Assembly: GCA_938039345.1 (NCBI GenBank)
Contig: CALHVB010000100.1
Location: forward strand, 1 to 7,378
DNA length: 7,378 nucleotides
Direction of reading: 5' to 3'
DNA from: an uncultured Sediminicola sp.
GTDB lineage: Bacteria > Bacteroidota > Bacteroidia > Flavobacteriales > Flavobacteriaceae
The notes beneath the pieces are model-generated. The model saw nothing but the letters and a program-made list of their open reading frames with translations. It did no database searches and was not told the origin of the DNA. Position numbers and translations under genes: made by a program. The number at the start of each line of letters is the position of its first letter. Positions within the stretch are counted from its first letter, which is position 1. Below are positions 4,871-7,378 of this stretch, piece after piece.

Positions 4871-6733
4871 ATGGCAGATATTATAAAATTATTGCCAGAT
4901 CATGTTGCTAACCAAATAGCAGCAGGGGAGGTGGTACAGCGACCAGCATCCGTTGTTAAAGAATTAATAGAGAATGCTATAGATGCAAAAGCATCGTCTA
5001 TCAAATTAATTATTAAAGAAGGAGGCAAGTTATTAATTCAGGTAGTTGATAATGGTGTGGGTATGAGTGCTACTGATGCGCGTATTAGTTTTGAGCGCCA
5101 TGCAACATCTAAAATTAGAAATGCAGAAGATTTATTTAATTTAGATACCAAGGGTTTTAGAGGAGAAGCTTTAGCCTCTATTGCTGCTATTGCCCATGTA
5201 GAATTGCAAACAAAGCCAGAAGCAGAGGATGTTGGCACCCATATAAAAATAGAAGGAAGTAAAGTAATAACCCAAGATGTAACCGTAACACCAAAGGGAA
5301 CTTCTTTTGCTGTAAAAAATTTATTTTTTAATATACCAGCCCGACGTAATTTTTTAAAATCTAATCAGGTAGAATTAAGACATATTACCGATGAGTTTCA
5401 TAGAGTTGCCTTAGCGCATCCAAATATTCAATTTCAGTTCTATAATAATGGAAACGAGTTGTTTAATTTACCTGTATCTAATTACAGACAGCGAATAGTT
5501 AATATTTTTGGAGGTAAAACAAACGAGAAATTAGTACCTGTAAATGAAGAAACGCAGGTGGTTAAAATAGAAGGATTCATAAGTAAACCAGAGTTTACTA
5601 AAAAGAGTAGAGGAGAACAGTTTTTCTTTGTAAATAATAGATTTATAAAAAGTCCATACCTGCATCATGCAATAACATCAGCTTTTGAAGGGCTTATAAA
5701 ACCAGGGCATTTTCCAGGGTATTTTTTGTATTTAGAAGTAGACCCTGCATCTGTAGATATTAACATTCATCCTACTAAAACAGAAATAAAGTTTGATGAT
5801 GAGCATACTTTATATGCTATACTTAGGTCTGCAGTAAAACACAGTTTAGGGCAGTTTAATGTAATTCCGGCATTAGATTTTGAGCAAGACCAAAATTTAG
5901 ATACGCCTTATGAGTATCAAAAAAAAGCGGTAGAATTACCCAAAGTAGAAGTAGATGCTAATTTTAATCCATTTGCAGAAACTGCAACACCTAAAAAAGT
6001 AAGCACTAATAATTCTGGAAATTATCAAAAACCATCTACAAAAGGATGGGAGAATATGTATGTAGGCTTAGAGTCTAAAGTAGGGAAAGATACTAATTTT
6101 AGTAGTGTAACTTTTGAATCTGATAGTATTACTAGTTCTATTTTTGATGAAGATACGGCGCCAGTAGAAGTTACAACAACAACATTTCAGTTAAGAAGAA
6201 AATATGTAGTAACAACTATTAAATCTGGAATGATAGTTATAGATCAAAGTAGAGCGCATCAACGTGTGCTTTACGAGAAGTTTTTAAAAGATATAACAAT
6301 AAAAGAAGCTGTAAGTCAGCAGTTATTATTTCCATTAGTAATTTCATTTTCTAAAACAGATATGAATATTATAAAGGAAATAAAAGAGAGTTTAATAAAT
6401 ATAGGTTTTGCTTTTAGTAAATTAAAAGAAGAAGAAATAGAAATTACAGGTGTTCCTTTATTAGTAGCAGAAAGTGAAGTAGGAATATTAATAGATCAGT
6501 TAATATCCGATTATCAAGAAGATTTTGTTGGGGATAGTTTTTCTCAAACCGATATTTTAGCAAAAACATTAAGTAAATCTCTTGCTGTAAAAACAGGAGA
6601 AGTACTAGATAAAGATTCTCAGTTAGCTTTAGTAAACGATTTGTTTGCTTGTAAGGAACCAATGGTTAGTCCGTTTAATAAAACAATTTATGTTACCATA
6701 ACGGAGAACGATATTGATAAAAAATTTATATAG
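4871..6733 (+). CDS. mutL: DNA mismatch repair protein MutL
   Basis: MutL links MutS mismatch recognition to strand incision. The 620-residue protein has a complete N-terminal GHKL ATPase: IAAGEVVQRPASVVKELIEN with the predicted catalytic Glu31 and Mg-binding Asn35, DNGVGM (60-65), RHATSK (76-81), GFRGEAL (95-101) and NLFFNIPARRNFLK (150-163). The transducer domain follows, with FFVNNRFIKSPYLHHA and VDINIHPTKTEIKF including Lys303. A low-complexity linker spans about 332-437, then the C-terminal dimerisation domain. There the endonuclease motif DQHA(X)2E(X)4E is degenerate, reading DQSRAHQRVLYE at 458-469. The CPHGRP-like motif appears as SPFNKT (600-605). The ATPase side looks fully functional; metal-dependent nicking is doubtful. 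It starts 3 bases after the small membrane protein gene and abuts the rhomboid gene directly. Confidence 0.97.
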   Translation: MADIIKLLPDHVANQIAAGEVVQRPASVVKELIENAIDAKASSIKLIIKEGGKLLIQVVDNGVGMSATDARISFERHATSKIRNAEDLFNLDTKGFRGEALASIAAIAHVELQTKPEAEDVGTHIKIEGSKVITQDVTVTPKGTSFAVKNLFFNIPARRNFLKSNQVELRHITDEFHRVALAHPNIQFQFYNNGNELFNLPVSNYRQRIVNIFGGKTNEKLVPVNEETQVVKIEGFISKPEFTKKSRGEQFFFVNNRFIKSPYLHHAITSAFEGLIKPGHFPGYFLYLEVDPASVDINIHPTKTEIKFDDEHTLYAILRSAVKHSLGQFNVIPALDFEQDQNLDTPYEYQKKAVELPKVEVDANFNPFAETATPKKVSTNNSGNYQKPSTKGWENMYVGLESKVGKDTNFSSVTFESDSITSSIFDEDTAPVEVTTTTFQLRRKYVVTTIKSGMIVIDQSRAHQRVLYEKFLKDITIKEAVSQQLLFPLVISFSKTDMNIIKEIKESLINIGFAFSKLKEEEIEITGVPLLVAESEVGILIDQLISDYQEDFVGDSFSQTDILAKTLSKSLAVKTGEVLDKDSQLALVNDLFACKEPMVSPFNKTIYVTITENDIDKKFI

Positions 6734-7378
6734 ATGGGTAGAATAACAGATGCAGTAAAACATTTGATTATTATTAACGTATTGTTTTTTGTGGCAACAC
6801 AATTATACGGAGATCAAATGTATCAATGGTTTTCGCTTTGGTTTCCAAAGAACGAAAATTTTCAGTTGTGGCAAATAGCATCGCATATGTTTATGCACGG
6901 TGGTTTAATGCATATTGTGTTTAATATGTATGCCTTGTGGGCTTTTGGTTCTCCATTAGAGCGCATGTGGGGTAAAAATAAGTTCTTTTTCTTTTATTTT
7001 TCAGCAGGCTTAGGAGCAGCATTAATACACACGGGAGTTAATTATTATTATTTTAATGATGGATTAAATGCATTAGTTGAAGCTGGTTTACAGAAATCAG
7101 AAATTATCAATGCTCTTAATAGTAAGTATGGAATAGATGTGAATAAGTTAGGAGAAGTAATTCCAATAAATACTGCTCAAAATTTTTCTGATTCTTACAG
7201 AATACCTGCAGTAGGTGCATCAGGTGCTATTTATGGGGTTTTAGTAGCCTTTGGCATGTCTTACCCTAATACAGAACTATTTTTAATGTTTGTACCAGTT
7301 CCTGTAAAAGCTAAATACTTTATTCCAATAATAATAGCAATGGATTTATTTTCTGGAATAACAGGATTTTCTTTATTT
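6734..7378 (+). CDS. Rhomboid family intramembrane serine protease (3' end beyond window)
   Basis: Rhomboids are polytopic membrane proteases that cleave within or near substrate transmembrane helices using a Ser-His dyad. The ATG directly follows the mutL TAG with no gap, and 215 codons are visible before the window ends. Helix 1 is near residues 10-23. HMFMHGGLMHIVFNMYALW carries His60 and Asn64 in the HxxxN arrangement of the oxyanion site. ERMWGKNKFFFFYFSAGLGAA leads into the next helix. The nucleophile motif GASGAIYG puts the catalytic Ser at 163. The partner His, expected in a later helix, lies outside the window, so activity cannot be confirmed. A polar stretch of about 50 residues (104-156) separates the third helix from the Ser helix, an insertion relative to compact GlpG-like rhomboids. 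Read-through from mutL is likely. Confidence 0.93.
   Translation, partial: MGRITDAVKHLIIINVLFFVATQLYGDQMYQWFSLWFPKNENFQLWQIASHMFMHGGLMHIVFNMYALWAFGSPLERMWGKNKFFFFYFSAGLGAALIHTGVNYYYFNDGLNALVEAGLQKSEIINALNSKYGIDVNKLGEVIPINTAQNFSDSYRIPAVGASGAIYGVLVAFGMSYPNTELFLMFVPVPVKAKYFIPIIIAMDLFSGITGFSLF

Noticed and set aside
6444..6662. Minus-strand open frame inside the 3' part of mutL
   Set aside because: It is a Leu-rich antisense artefact of AT-rich coding DNA and lies wholly within mutL.

Overview
The window looks like a chromosomal segment from a marine-type member of the Flavobacteriaceae (Bacteroidota). This rests on the strongly AT-rich sequence, the absence of Shine-Dalgarno motifs before starts, three exact matches to the Bacteroidota -7 element TAnnTTTG, and proteins that read like flavobacterial housekeeping orthologues. 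The gene order around recF, a membrane TPR protein, ribH, mutL and rhomboid is, from memory, common in this family. I could not run a search, so family placement comes from motifs and recall.

Layout. Positions 1-648 hold the 3' part of a PhoD-like alkaline phosphatase gene, interrupted by an in-frame TAA at 55-57. After a well-formed promoter comes ndk (698-1117), closed by a strong hairpin terminator at 1139-1173. On the minus strand lies a tightly coupled three-gene operon, transcribed recF (2967-1888), then a small lipoprotein (1891-1472), then a DUF721 protein (1472-1176). Its stop/start junctions overlap by 4 and 1 bases. A 232-bp divergent spacer (2968-3199) carries a long imperfect hairpin, a 10-bp tandem repeat and a promoter. 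Rightward from it run a TPR membrane protein (3200-3958), ribH (3970-4449), a 99-residue membrane protein (4568-4867), mutL (4871-6733) and a rhomboid protease (6734 to the window end, incomplete). No stretch longer than 300 bases lacks a gene.

Functionally the region is mostly housekeeping: nucleotide balance (Ndk), recombination or replication support (RecF, DUF721), riboflavin synthesis (RibH), mismatch repair (MutL) and envelope functions (lipoprotein, TPR protein, small membrane protein, rhomboid). I see no mobile element, CRISPR array, tRNA or rRNA, and no convincing new defence or biosynthetic system.

The points most worth a second look are: a 20-base-pair hairpin embedded in codons 14-28 of ribH and coinciding with atypical codons; the nonsense codon in the PhoD-like gene; a MutL whose endonuclease motifs are degenerate; and a promoter element so close to the small membrane protein gene that its mRNA may be leaderless.
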